Source: Flavobacterium lotistagni
GTDB lineage: Bacteria; Bacteroidota; Bacteroidia; Flavobacteriales; Flavobacteriaceae
Assembly (NCBI RefSeq): GCF_011392125.1
Contig: NZ_JAAJBU010000003.1
Location: forward strand, 1 to 64,000
Reading direction: 5' to 3'
DNA length: 64,000 bases
In this document: one piece after another, positions 8,963-17,690 of the stretch
Position numbering within the stretch: the stretch's first letter is position 1
Layout of the letters: each line of letters begins with the position of its first letter
Notes under the pieces: generated by a model
Databases searched by the model: none
Seen by the model: only the letters and a program-made list of their open reading frames with translations
What the model was told of the DNA's origin: nothing
Made by a program: the position numbers and the translations under genes

Positions 8963-9099
8963 GAGTTGTTGTGAGTAAAATCAGGGCTTTGCAAGCTAGC
9001 CGTTTTTATGTTGTCGAATTGTATGCCTTTGCAATAGCTTACGTTAAATTTTTTTATATTATTTAGGAAAGTTACATTTACGGCAAATATAGTATTTGT

Positions 9100-10446
9100 T
9101 TGGAATCCAAGGTAAATGATCTAAATATAATTTTTACAGATTTTTTAGAAGCGTATTCTAAGAACCAAGAACCTATACCCGTAAATTTCAAAGAACTTGT
9201 AAGCCATATTAAATTTCAAGAACGGGCGACACATTCGATTCATATATATCCAGCAAAGCTCCTTCCTCATATTCCATATTTCTTTCTTAATAACGACTTT
9301 TTTGCTAAAAAGAACGAATATGTTTTAGATCCCTTTAGTGGCTCTGGAACTGTCTTGCTTGAAGCCAATTTAGCAAACAAAAATGCTGTTGGCTGTGATT
9401 CAAATCCGTTAGCACGACTTATATCAAAAGTTAAAACAACCAACTACGATGTTGGCGTTTTAAAAAACTTATCACAAATCTTAAAAATTGAAATAGAGAG
9501 TACTGTCATTGATGAAAACGAAAAGTTTCCCGATGTTGTTAATATTGATTACTGGTTTCTTCCAAGTATTAAATTACAATTATACTCTGTTTTGAAAGCG
9601 ATCAATACGATTTCAGATGAAGATTATAAAGATTTTTTCTTGTTGTGTTTTTCTAATTGCGTTAAAAAGGTAAGTTTAGCAGATTCTAGAATATCTGTTC
9701 CGGTTAAAGCAAAACTTAATCGAGAAACTAATAGCACACATCCATTTTTTGATGAATCAAAAGCAAAATTGAAAAGTTTAGAGAGTTTAAATGTCTTTGA
9801 AAAATTTGGTGATATTATCGCTGAGAATATAAAAAGATTTGAAAACAAAAAGGCTCTAAACACCAACGTGCTTACGACTAAAATTGCATCTGAAGACGCG
9901 AGAAAGTTAAATATAGAGAATGAATGCATTGACTTAATTATTACATCGCCACCATATGCAGGTGCTCAGAAATATATTAGGGCATGTAGCTTAAATTTAG
10001 GGTGGACACAACTTTCCAGTAAGGATAACTTGCGAGAATTAGACAAAGCGAATATTGGAAGAGAACACTACTCTAAAAAGGATTATCTAAATCTAAAAGT
10101 TACTGGAATTACTGATGCAGATAAACTCCTTCAAGAAATTTATAAAATTAACCCTCTACGAGCACATATTGCTGCAAATTATCTAATAGAAATGAAACAA
10201 GCGATTATTGAATCTGCAAGAGTGTTAAAAAAGAACAGATATTTCGTGCTTATAGCAGCTAATAATAAAGTTTGCAATCAAGAATTTAAGACTCAAGAAT
10301 ATTTAAGGCAAATAGCCGAAGAAAACGGCCTCAGAACGGTGTGTCGTTTGGTGGACGATATTAAATCTTATGGCTTAATGACAAAAAGAAACAAAACAGC
10401 TAGTGTGATTACTTGTGAATGGGTCTTAATACTTAAAAAAGTGTAA
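9100..10446 (+). CDS. DNA methyltransferase (N4-cytosine/N6-adenine type)
   Basis: This 448-residue SAM-dependent DNA methylase is the first gene of a four-gene operon. Motif I is LDPFSGSGT (residues 76-84) and the catalytic motif IV is TSPPY (282-286), the form common in N4-cytosine and some N6-adenine enzymes. The order motif I then IV, with about 200 residues between, suggests a beta-class-like layout with a large inserted recognition region. The N-terminal HSIHIYPAKLLPHIPYF segment is typical of these solitary methylases. The start is probably TTG at 9100; an in-frame stop lies at 9064 and no ATG is nearby. No restriction endonuclease domain is seen in it or its neighbours. The next gene starts at the base after its stop. 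In this context it may mark self DNA for, or be a component of, the downstream conflict system (inference). Confidence 0.88.
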   Translation: MESKVNDLNIIFTDFLEAYSKNQEPIPVNFKELVSHIKFQERATHSIHIYPAKLLPHIPYFFLNNDFFAKKNEYVLDPFSGSGTVLLEANLANKNAVGCDSNPLARLISKVKTTNYDVGVLKNLSQILKIEIESTVIDENEKFPDVVNIDYWFLPSIKLQLYSVLKAINTISDEDYKDFFLLCFSNCVKKVSLADSRISVPVKAKLNRETNSTHPFFDESKAKLKSLESLNVFEKFGDIIAENIKRFENKKALNTNVLTTKIASEDARKLNIENECIDLIITSPPYAGAQKYIRACSLNLGWTQLSSKDNLRELDKANIGREHYSKKDYLNLKVTGITDADKLLQEIYKINPLRAHIAANYLIEMKQAIIESARVLKKNRYFVLIAANNKVCNQEFKTQEYLRQIAEENGLRTVCRLVDDIKSYGLMTKRNKTASVITCEWVLILKKV

Positions 10447-11400
10447 ATGGATCTAGAGCAAAAACTACATAAAAAAATCAAGCTGTTAAACGAAACACTT
10501 TGGGATGGAAAAATTACCTATAAAAAAGTGATGCAATGGTTGAGTAATTTTGAAGATGATGAAAAAATTCACGCTCTTTATTTATTATCTCAATGTATCT
10601 TTTTTAATGACTTTCAAATTAAGCAGCTGCTAATTTCAATTTACAGAGATTTTTTTGAATATCCACACATTGAAAATATCCGCAGAAATAACGCAAACAC
10701 TCTTGATGACACAATCATTCAAAACGAACTAAAAAAAATACTCAATAAAACTAGATTCGTAATTGTAGGCAACCCTTCCGAAAGTAGTGCAAGATTGATG
10801 TACGATTTCCGTACTCAAAACAAATTAAAAAAGGATCTATTTATTTCTGAATCAGAAATTATAACTTCTCCTAAAGAAATTGAGCATTTTGTGTTTCTAG
10901 ATGACATATGCGGCAGCGGAAATCAAATGGTTTCATACACAAAAAAAGTAATCCCTATAATCAATACGAATTTTCCATCAGCAAAAACATATTATTTTCT
11001 ATTATTGGGAACTAAGGAGGGAAAGGAATATATCAGAAGTAATACTAGCATTAATATTGTGGATTCTGTATTAGAATTAGATAACTCATTTAGAATTTTC
11101 GACTCTAATTCAAGAGTTTTTAAAAGTAAGCCAGATGAAATTGATGTTGGTAAAATCCATACATTTACAGGTAGAGAGGGAAAAAAACTAATTGCTTCAA
11201 TTTATAACCGAGCATACTCTATTTTACCTTCACATAAAAGGGACGCACTTAGTGAAAGAGATAAATTTGGTTATAAAGACGGTCAATTTCTTCTAGCGTT
11301 TAATCATAATACTCCGGATAATACTTTACCAGTGATTTGGTATAATGAAGATGATTTGCCGTGGTATGCAATTTTTAAGCGAGCACATAAGATTTACTAA
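10447..11400 (+). CDS. phosphoribosyltransferase-like protein (PRTase-CE-like)
   Basis: This 317-residue protein has a helical N-terminal half and a type I phosphoribosyltransferase-like fold. Its PRPP-loop signature is FLDDICGSGNQ, with D152 and D153 followed by a GSG turn, preceded by a core strand (FVIVGNPSESSARL) and followed by TYYFLLLGTKEG. It is not a purine or pyrimidine salvage enzyme: the flanking sequence and context differ. From memory it resembles the 'PRTase-CE' domain proposed as a conflict-system effector by comparative genomics; I could not verify this. It directly abuts the methylase stop and is followed two bases later by the ATPase gene, so the three are one transcription unit. 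Possible activity: ribosylation or PRPP/nucleotide depletion on infection (inference). Confidence 0.75.
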   Translation: MDLEQKLHKKIKLLNETLWDGKITYKKVMQWLSNFEDDEKIHALYLLSQCIFFNDFQIKQLLISIYRDFFEYPHIENIRRNNANTLDDTIIQNELKKILNKTRFVIVGNPSESSARLMYDFRTQNKLKKDLFISESEIITSPKEIEHFVFLDDICGSGNQMVSYTKKVIPIINTNFPSAKTYYFLLLGTKEGKEYIRSNTSINIVDSVLELDNSFRIFDSNSRVFKSKPDEIDVGKIHTFTGREGKKLIASIYNRAYSILPSHKRDALSERDKFGYKDGQFLLAFNHNTPDNTLPVIWYNEDDLPWYAIFKRAHKIY

Positions 11401-11402
11401 AT

Positions 11403-13382
11403 ATGAAAAAGAAGAGTAACCCTTTTAATATTACTAAAGCAGTAGATTACACCGATGAGGAACTCAATAAGTATTGGGTTGATTTTCCTATGAGTACAGG
11501 ATTTAAGGGAATTGTTAAGCCAGATTCTGATATGCCTATGATTATTCTTGGAAGTAAGGGAAGCGGTAAAACACATATAATGAAACATTTTTCTTTTTCG
11601 TCACAAAGTTTGAGATGGAAGGAAAAAATTATTGCAGGCTTAAATGAGGATGGATACTTGGGCACCTACTTAAGATGTTCAGGACTTAATGGCTATAAGT
11701 TTAAGGACAAAGAAGAAACAACAGAGGATTGGCAAACGATTTTTTCATATTATCTAGAGCTATGGCTAAGTCAGTTGCTCCTCCAAAACATCATAAAAAT
11801 ATTGGAAGATAGGTTTTTGACGATTCCAAATGAACACTCAGTTACATTAGAAATAATGAACTTATTGGATACAACTGAGGTAACTCATAATGTAAAAAGT
11901 TTTAGCCATCTGGTGAAATATTTTAATGACCTGCAAAAGTCAATAGATTATGCAATTAACAATAAAACATTTACTAACAGAAATGTTTCTGAAACGGTTG
12001 AGATTCTCGCGAGTCCGGGAAGTTTGATTTTTGGAATTCCTGAAATTTTAGAGAGAGAAGTTAAAGAGTTTAACGGAATTAGGTTTCTTTATTTGCTTGA
12101 TGAATATGAAAATTTCACAGTCGATCAACAGAAATATTTTAATACCCTAATACGTGAAAGAAGAAATCCTGTTTGCTTTAAAATTGGCGCTAGGCGTTAT
12201 GGAATGAGAACGTATGAAACTCTTAGCGCAGGAGAAGAGATAAAAGCAGGGTCGGAGTTTGAATTTCTCGATATTGATAGTAACTTCAGGGAAAATAAGT
12301 CTGGGTATAAGAAATTCATTAGTGACATTTGTATAAAAAGACTTGAACTATTTGGAATTAAAATTCTTGAAGATCAAATTGGACAATATTTCGAAGTATT
12401 CGACGAAGATGCTTTTTTAAAGAAAATGCAAAGTGGTGATAAAGGTCATTTTCGGGAATTAAGTAGAAAATTAAGTCTATATAAATTTAAAAATATTAGG
12501 AATCGGATAATTTCTAATTTAACATTCAACGAAAATATACTTCTAGAAAGAATCAACATAATGTTATTTTATCGAGAGTGGAAAAAAGGTTCCGATTTAG
12601 TTTTGGCTTCTGAAAATATCGCCATCGCTTGTTCAAAATATGCGCTACACAAAGTTGAGAATGAGCATTCAAAAATAATTCAGAAATTCAAATATGATAT
12701 TTTAGATGCGCTAGCAAGGGAAAATGGTGAAAAAATAAATACAGCAATCGGATTTGACAACATAATTAAAATTTCAAACGGTATTCCCAGACATGCACTT
12801 ATAATAATGAAGCATATTTTTAAATGGAATGAATACTACGAGTTAACTACGTTTAAGTCTATCAAATCTAAGATTTCAGCACAATCACAATTAAATGCAA
12901 TCAAAGATACGGCGAAATGGTTTATAGAAGATGCTAGAATTCCTGGGGATCAAGGCTCAATGGCTAAAAATTCAATCGAAAGATTGTGTGATTATTTGAG
13001 AGAATTACGCTTTGCCGATGTTCCTCCAGAATGTTCTATTTCTACTTTTTCAATTAAATCGAAATTTGTACCCACTGAAATTTCTAACATAATTAATTTT
13101 TTAGAACAATACAGTTATATTATTGAAGTGGCTGAAAGACGAGATAAAAATACTCACAGTCGGTATGATACATATCAATTGAACGGATTATTAGCCGTTG
13201 AATGGGAATTGTCACTTAGCAGAAGAGGTATAATTGATTTAAATTTTACTACTATGAAATCAATCTTCATTCCGGAAGATGCAAGTGAATTCAGTGTAAT
13301 GATGAATGCTGAAAAAATAAAATATAATGCGCCCTTTAATACTAACACTTCTCCAACACTTTTTGATATATTCGAAGTATGA
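11403..13382 (+). CDS. ORC/CDC6-like P-loop ATPase
   Basis: This 659-residue protein has Walker A GSKGSGKT (residues 50-57) near its N terminus and a Walker B-like FLYLLDEYE (D233, E234, in LLDEYENF). A sensor/arginine-rich segment follows (CFKIGARRYGMRTY). The C-terminal third (about 500-640) is compatible with a winged-helix region. The layout resembles ORC/CDC6-type or STAND-like AAA ATPases used as sensor-switch proteins in conflict systems; from memory an 'ORC-CDC6-like' family co-occurs with PRTase-CE. It starts 2 bases after the PRTase gene, and its end overlaps the fourth gene by 4 bases (ATGA). The likely role is ATP-dependent switch that senses phage DNA or replication and controls the effector (inference). 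Confidence 0.78.
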   Translation: MKKKSNPFNITKAVDYTDEELNKYWVDFPMSTGFKGIVKPDSDMPMIILGSKGSGKTHIMKHFSFSSQSLRWKEKIIAGLNEDGYLGTYLRCSGLNGYKFKDKEETTEDWQTIFSYYLELWLSQLLLQNIIKILEDRFLTIPNEHSVTLEIMNLLDTTEVTHNVKSFSHLVKYFNDLQKSIDYAINNKTFTNRNVSETVEILASPGSLIFGIPEILEREVKEFNGIRFLYLLDEYENFTVDQQKYFNTLIRERRNPVCFKIGARRYGMRTYETLSAGEEIKAGSEFEFLDIDSNFRENKSGYKKFISDICIKRLELFGIKILEDQIGQYFEVFDEDAFLKKMQSGDKGHFRELSRKLSLYKFKNIRNRIISNLTFNENILLERINIMLFYREWKKGSDLVLASENIAIACSKYALHKVENEHSKIIQKFKYDILDALARENGEKINTAIGFDNIIKISNGIPRHALIIMKHIFKWNEYYELTTFKSIKSKISAQSQLNAIKDTAKWFIEDARIPGDQGSMAKNSIERLCDYLRELRFADVPPECSISTFSIKSKFVPTEISNIINFLEQYSYIIEVAERRDKNTHSRYDTYQLNGLLAVEWELSLSRRGIIDLNFTTMKSIFIPEDASEFSVMMNAEKIKYNAPFNTNTSPTLFDIFEV

Positions 13383-14368
13383 AATATTCATATTTATTCA
13401 AATCGAAATTAGAAAATGTAAATGCCACGTTAATAGCAGAAACTTTTGATCACGAATTATTTATTTCAGCATATAACGAATCAGAGAGAGTAAATTTTGT
13501 ATTTGATAATGTTAATTGCGTAAATAAACACTGGATTATATTTCCAGAATATCTTTTTAAAGATATAGAACTATCACATCTTAAGGGTTCGGTATACAAT
13601 TATTCTTACAGCGCAAATCTAGACGAAGGTCAAATTATCACAGATTATTACAATAAATCAAAATCCTTTTTTGAAGGCGCGCGAAAGGTTTGTATTGACA
13701 TTACTGGATTTATTCGACCATATCTCGTGTTTTTAGTTAGATTATTACAGAAGTCAGGGGTTGAAAGCATTCAATTCATATATACTGAACCAACCAATTA
13801 TGTGAAAAAAGAGGATACTCTTTTTTCAGATGATTTTATGGAAATTAGAACTATTAGTGGATGTTTAAATAGCCATAATCCGAACACTTCAAATGATTTA
13901 TTGATTGTTGGCTCGGGGTATGATTATCAAATGATTGCTAAAATAGCTAAAGCCAAACCAGAGTCAAAAAAGGTACAAATATTAGGGTTTCCATCTTTGA
14001 AAGCAGATATGTTTCAAGAAAATGTTTTAAAAGTTTATGAAGCGCAAGAGGATGTGTCCTCAGGCAATTTTTCTGTAGATGATGATAACATTATTCTTGC
14101 GCCAGCCAATGATCCTTTTATAACAGCAGAAATGATAAGTAAGTTTATTGCCAAAGAAAATAAGATAAAGCCTGTTACAAATATTTACTTATGTCCACTA
14201 TCTACGAAAGCCCAGACTTTAGGGATTGCATTATTTTATGTATGCGAATGTTTAGATAAACCTGCGAGTATAATTTTTCCATTTTCAAACAAATATTCGC
14301 GAGAAACTACAGAAGGTATTGCTAACATATTGATTTATGAAGTACAGTTTCCGCCCACAGTAATATAA
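13379..14368 (+). CDS. unrecognised protein, last gene of the putative defence operon
   Basis: I do not recognise this 329-residue protein. It has alternating hydrophobic strands and helices of a Rossmann-like kind. One block is CIDITGFIRPYLVFLVRLL (about 101-119), one is LLIVGSGYDYQMIAKIAK, and a third is NIYLCPLSTKAQTLGIALFY. The D-I-T-G-F and S-T-K-A-Q-T-L-G patterns loosely recall CARF/SAVED-type nucleotide-sensor folds, but no diagnostic motif is present. There is no signal peptide or membrane segment. The start overlaps the ATPase stop (ATGA), so it is translationally coupled. A terminator follows immediately. It is possibly a ligand sensor or adaptor of the system. Confidence 0.75.
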   Translation: MKYSYLFKSKLENVNATLIAETFDHELFISAYNESERVNFVFDNVNCVNKHWIIFPEYLFKDIELSHLKGSVYNYSYSANLDEGQIITDYYNKSKSFFEGARKVCIDITGFIRPYLVFLVRLLQKSGVESIQFIYTEPTNYVKKEDTLFSDDFMEIRTISGCLNSHNPNTSNDLLIVGSGYDYQMIAKIAKAKPESKKVQILGFPSLKADMFQENVLKVYEAQEDVSSGNFSVDDDNIILAPANDPFITAEMISKFIAKENKIKPVTNIYLCPLSTKAQTLGIALFYVCECLDKPASIIFPFSNKYSRETTEGIANILIYEVQFPPTVI

Positions 14369-14396
14369 AAAGACGGCCTTTCGACCGTCTTAATTT
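14367..14396. terminator. bidirectional terminator closing the defence operon
   Basis: A perfect 7-bp stem (AAGACGG 14370-14376, CCGTCTT 14385-14391) with an 8-base loop lies between the convergent stops of the fourth operon gene and the GIY-YIG gene. It has T/A-rich tails on both sides. Confidence 0.75.
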
Positions 14397-15043
14397 TATA
14401 AATATCTCCATATAAATCCGCCACTATTTTCTCGCTCTCCACGACAGCACCTTGCAATACATGTCTTCGATAGTCCAGTTTTTCTTGAAGCTTCAGCAAT
14501 AGAGATGTATTGAGCTAGTAAATTTCCATCCAGGCCGTACTGTTTAACTACTTTTTTCCTGCAATCTTGTTGTGGTCTAAAAAGTTCGACATATTCATAA
14601 CTCCAAAGGAAACCGCCTAAAGTGTGACTTACATTCCAACAAGCCCTACTGATTGCTTTCTTGGTAGAATTTATAGCATTTGCCGCACTTGTCAAATCCT
14701 CGAACGAATTTACCAATAAACCATCAAGATTATATTGATAAACTGTTTTCTTGAATCCACCACCTTTGTCTGAATTATAGCCATCTTCTACTGAATTGTA
14801 CTCAGAGATGTATTTAATCTCCTTTGACGCCAATTCATCAGAACTTGAAGCTGTATCGATTTGCTCCCATAAGAAAACTTCGGGACCATAAGTCCCGATA
14901 GCTTCTTGAAAATATCCGCCAACTTTTTTGTTAGCTTTTTGTAGATGGTCTCTTCTTCTTTCGTCGAGAGATTTTTCCGTGGCGCCGATGTAAACTTCTC
15001 CGGTTACCGGATTACTTGCTTTGTAAATTATTCCCATTTTCAT
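14396..15043 (-). CDS. GIY-YIG homing endonuclease with NUMOD-type DNA-binding repeats
   Basis: The 215-residue protein begins with the GIY-YIG nuclease: GIIYKASN and VYIGAT form the two strands, and LDERRRDH supplies the expected catalytic arginine. An EDGYNSDKGGG segment closes the domain. Two NUMOD1-like modules follow: one from about residue 102 (YQYNLDGLLVNSFEDLTSAA) and one from about 167 (KQYGLDGNLLAQYISIAEAS), each ending in a GGF(L/I)W segment. This is typical of free-standing homing endonucleases of phages and mobile elements. It overlaps the 3' end of the primase-helicase gene by 32 bases. An alternative start is the second Met at 15037. It likely cuts a related element lacking this insertion and spreads by repair (inference). 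Confidence 0.9.
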   Translation of the reverse strand: MKMGIIYKASNPVTGEVYIGATEKSLDERRRDHLQKANKKVGGYFQEAIGTYGPEVFLWEQIDTASSSDELASKEIKYISEYNSVEDGYNSDKGGGFKKTVYQYNLDGLLVNSFEDLTSAANAINSTKKAISRACWNVSHTLGGFLWSYEYVELFRPQQDCRKKVVKQYGLDGNLLAQYISIAEASRKTGLSKTCIARCCRGERENSGGFIWRYL

Positions 15044-16415
15044 TTCCCTTAAGGATAAATTTGTACATTGAATCTGTCGATTTGAATTCTACCGCCTTCC
15101 CAATACTTGCTGAATATTGCTTTAAGAATTTGGCGAAAAGATGAGGACTGATATCTGAATTACTAGGATAGAATTCTCTATACTTCGCCTCAACGTCTCT
15201 TTTATCATACCAAAAATCCTGTTTTAAGTTCTTTTCAGCGAACTCGACAAACTCATAATTTGTAGCTTGTATGGATTTGTTTCTGACTAGATTTATTGGT
15301 TCACTCTGAATCAAGCCGTATTTCAAATATGTTGAAACGCATCTCATCATAAATTCAAAGAACTTATTCCACTCTGTAGAATTCCAAGAACTGTCAAAAA
15401 AGCGATTTCCAAACTCCATTTCGGGAGTATGGTTTGCATCATATCGGTTACAAATCTCGAATTCGAATCTTCTTCGTTGATCAGACTGGCCTCCTGGACC
15501 TCTAACAACATAATTCGATGAAATCAGTATTTTAGGGCATTTATCTGCCTCTATGTAAAATGCATCTTGTCGTTTTTTCTCAATTTCGATTCCCGATGTA
15601 ATCAAGGTAAAAAAATCTTCGATACTGATATCTTTGCTTAAATCGTCGTAGATTAAAATGTCAGTAGTCAGATTAACTCGTTGGTTTTTGAAGAAACTTC
15701 CTCGCTTAATTTCCTTTCCGTTAAACTCAACAGCTTCTCTGCAAATTGCAATCGCCTTGCCCAACAGCGTTTTTCCTGTTCCGCCATTTGCTCCACCATT
15801 AACACCCATTTTTTCATCATATAAAATGATTGCTTTTGATTCGCCTCTTTCCTTGTTTCGGTGGAGAAGATATCCAATAATTGATTTAAGTGTCGCAAAT
15901 CTCTCAGGATCGTTGGTTATGTTCATGCAGAACTTTTCAAACTGACCTGTTTTTTTGTCAGTCATTTCAAAATTGTAGGGAAGAACTCTGTTTTCCCAAA
16001 TCACCTTTTTAAGCGCAGAATAATCGTTTATTTGAATGCCGTTTACATCTATGCTGCAATAACAATTCTTAAAATAGAAGATGGATGAGTCCACTAAATC
16101 CCTGTCATCAACTTGAGTTATGGTCTGTAACAATTCTAACTTAGGGTTAGAAATGTACGAACCTAAACCACGTGCAAAAGCCTCTGAGACCAGAGGTTCT
16201 TTTTTGGACTTCAGATAATTTGAGACACATTCAATTGCTTCTGATACAGAAGTTTGACGCATACGATTGTTGTTCATTCTTACCAGAATTGAACTTGAAT
16301 CCGAAATTTTTAATTTACCAAAGCCTTCTTTCTCTAAGAAAGCGATCAATCCTGTATGGCTTATTTTTACTTTGCCATCTTCATTTTCCCAAAATGGGAT
16401 TTCCGTTGTTTTCAT
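15012..16415 (-). CDS. D5-like primase-helicase / SF3-type replication helicase
   Basis: This 467-residue protein has Walker A in GANGGTGKTLL (residues 208-216), Walker B ILIYDDLSK and a later sensor-like ILISSNYVVRGPGG segment with arginines (SDQRRRFEFEI). These are hallmarks of phage/plasmid D5-type primase-associated SF3 helicases (DUF5906-like). No clear primase catalytic domain is seen at the N terminus, so it may be a helicase alone. It belongs to the minus-strand replication module and probably drives element replication after excision. Its 3' end is overlapped by the homing endonuclease gene. Confidence 0.85.
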   Translation of the reverse strand: MKTTEIPFWENEDGKVKISHTGLIAFLEKEGFGKLKISDSSSILVRMNNNRMRQTSVSEAIECVSNYLKSKKEPLVSEAFARGLGSYISNPKLELLQTITQVDDRDLVDSSIFYFKNCYCSIDVNGIQINDYSALKKVIWENRVLPYNFEMTDKKTGQFEKFCMNITNDPERFATLKSIIGYLLHRNKERGESKAIILYDEKMGVNGGANGGTGKTLLGKAIAICREAVEFNGKEIKRGSFFKNQRVNLTTDILIYDDLSKDISIEDFFTLITSGIEIEKKRQDAFYIEADKCPKILISSNYVVRGPGGQSDQRRRFEFEICNRYDANHTPEMEFGNRFFDSSWNSTEWNKFFEFMMRCVSTYLKYGLIQSEPINLVRNKSIQATNYEFVEFAEKNLKQDFWYDKRDVEAKYREFYPSNSDISPHLFAKFLKQYSASIGKAVEFKSTDSMYKFILKGNENGNNLQSK

Positions 16416-16590
16416 ATTTGTTAAGTTGGCTATTCACATTTTAGCTGAATAGCGTAGCTACAATCTACATAAAGATGGATTGCGTATACATATCTACGCC
16501 AATGCCATTGTCCTTATTTTGATTTGATGCAAGATTATGGAAAAATGAAAACAAAAGTTGGGGAAACTATTTTATCCCCATGATGGCAGA

Positions 16591-17328
16591 TCAGATTTCT
16601 AAATTGAAAAAGGCATCTTCCTGAAAAATGGCTTTAAGTCTAGCCATAGCCGTATCGGTAGTTTTGTTGAAATTCTTGTAATCGTTGATATGTTTCCCGG
16701 CGTTGTTTATTTGAACATATTGTCCTTGTGAATTCGTAACTAAGAACGTCTTTTCAAGCAAGTGTCCAAATCTTGAATCGTGATCAGGGTTTATGATTTT
16801 TCTTTTTGAAAGTAAAAGCATCAGCAGAAGCAATTCGGTTTGAGAAAGATTTGTCTTTATTTTATCACTTTCAATATGATTCGGTTTTAGATACGTCTGA
16901 TGAATATAATCGAGAACTAGTGAAGCTTGTTCTGTAATCATGATTTTTATTTCTTCAGACAAATAATGTAGTAGGGGAATGATCGTCACAAAATCACTTA
17001 TTTTCTTGTAACAGACACTGATATATTTTTCCTTTTCATCTGTTTTATAAAGGAAATCCGTCTCAAGTTTATGGGTGAAAATTTTGATATAGTTACCTGC
17101 TAAAATATTGATTCTTTCAACTAAAAAATCCTTTTGAAAGTAAATTGTTTGGTAATCTTCTCGATTATCGTCGTCTATGGTTCTGAAAACTATCGGAAAA
17201 TCTTCATTTAAAATCGATACTAAATTTTCAGAAAACATGTTTTTTGCGTCCTGTAGAATAAATTTATTTTGAAGATTTAAGTAATTAGATTCACTTGAAA
17301 AATCCGAGAAGGACACCTCTATTTCCAT
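16591..17328 (-). CDS. hypothetical protein of the replication module
   Basis: This 245-residue protein is not recognised. It is acidic and Phe/Ile-rich, with a predicted helical C-terminal half (LSQTELLLLMLLLSKRK, then TTDTAMARLKAIFQ). The C-terminal layout loosely resembles the RteC-type end of Bacteroidota mobile-element regulators, but this is weak. There is no signal peptide. It is separated from the primase gene downstream by 175 bases that contain a short inverted repeat (16482-16499), and follows the 82-residue gene in the same direction. Confidence 0.65.
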   Translation of the reverse strand: MEIEVSFSDFSSESNYLNLQNKFILQDAKNMFSENLVSILNEDFPIVFRTIDDDNREDYQTIYFQKDFLVERINILAGNYIKIFTHKLETDFLYKTDEKEKYISVCYKKISDFVTIIPLLHYLSEEIKIMITEQASLVLDYIHQTYLKPNHIESDKIKTNLSQTELLLLMLLLSKRKIINPDHDSRFGHLLEKTFLVTNSQGQYVQINNAGKHINDYKNFNKTTDTAMARLKAIFQEDAFFNLEI

Positions 17329-17391
17329 CGTTAAAAAGTTGGCGGTTAAACATCTGCAAATTTAACAAAATAGGATTTAGAGATAATGAAA

Positions 17392-17640
17392 TCAGAGTAC
17401 GAAATCAAAATAGTAATAGTAATATGCATCATTTTTTATAATGAATACAGTTCTCAACTCAGCTGTGACTTTTACTTCGTTAACTACTACTGTCAGCCCT
17501 TTTTTGAGTATGCCGATGTTTACCAGCACCAGAACCCTAAAAGGGCATTTTAGTAGTTTCAACTGATTATCCCAAGTTACTACATAGAGTTCTTGGGGAG
17601 AACTGTGTTTAAGCTGTTCTGCAAGCTCTTTGTCACTCAT
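17392..17640 (-). CDS. small hypothetical protein
   Basis: This 82-residue protein lies between DUF3871 and the 245-residue hypothetical gene on the same strand. The pattern ELYVVTWDNQLKLLKCPFRVLVL suggests a small beta-rich fold, with a Tyr run (AYYYYYFDFVL) at the C terminus. No family is recognised. It is kept as a gene because of strand, spacing (50-63 bases to its neighbours) and uninterrupted coding character. Confidence 0.55.
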   Translation of the reverse strand: MSDKELAEQLKHSSPQELYVVTWDNQLKLLKCPFRVLVLVNIGILKKGLTVVVNEVKVTAELRTVFIIKNDAYYYYYFDFVL

Positions 17641-17690
17641 GAGTTTTGATGATTTGATGGGTTTTAAAAAGCTATGCGTTAGCCATGTAA

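Noticed and set aside
8935..9010. A second tRNA-Asn gene at attL
   Set aside because: Only the 3' end is present; anticodon and D arms are missing, so it is an attachment site.
9100..14368. CBASS, BREX or DISARM
   Set aside because: No cyclase, PglZ, PglX-type large methylase, DrmA/B-like helicase or PLD gene is visible; only the methylase and an ATPase are shared in a general sense.
16482..16499. GCGTA/TACGC inverted repeat as an origin or operator
   Set aside because: A single short inverted repeat with an 8-base spacer; a similar word near 31801 is not enough to support a function.
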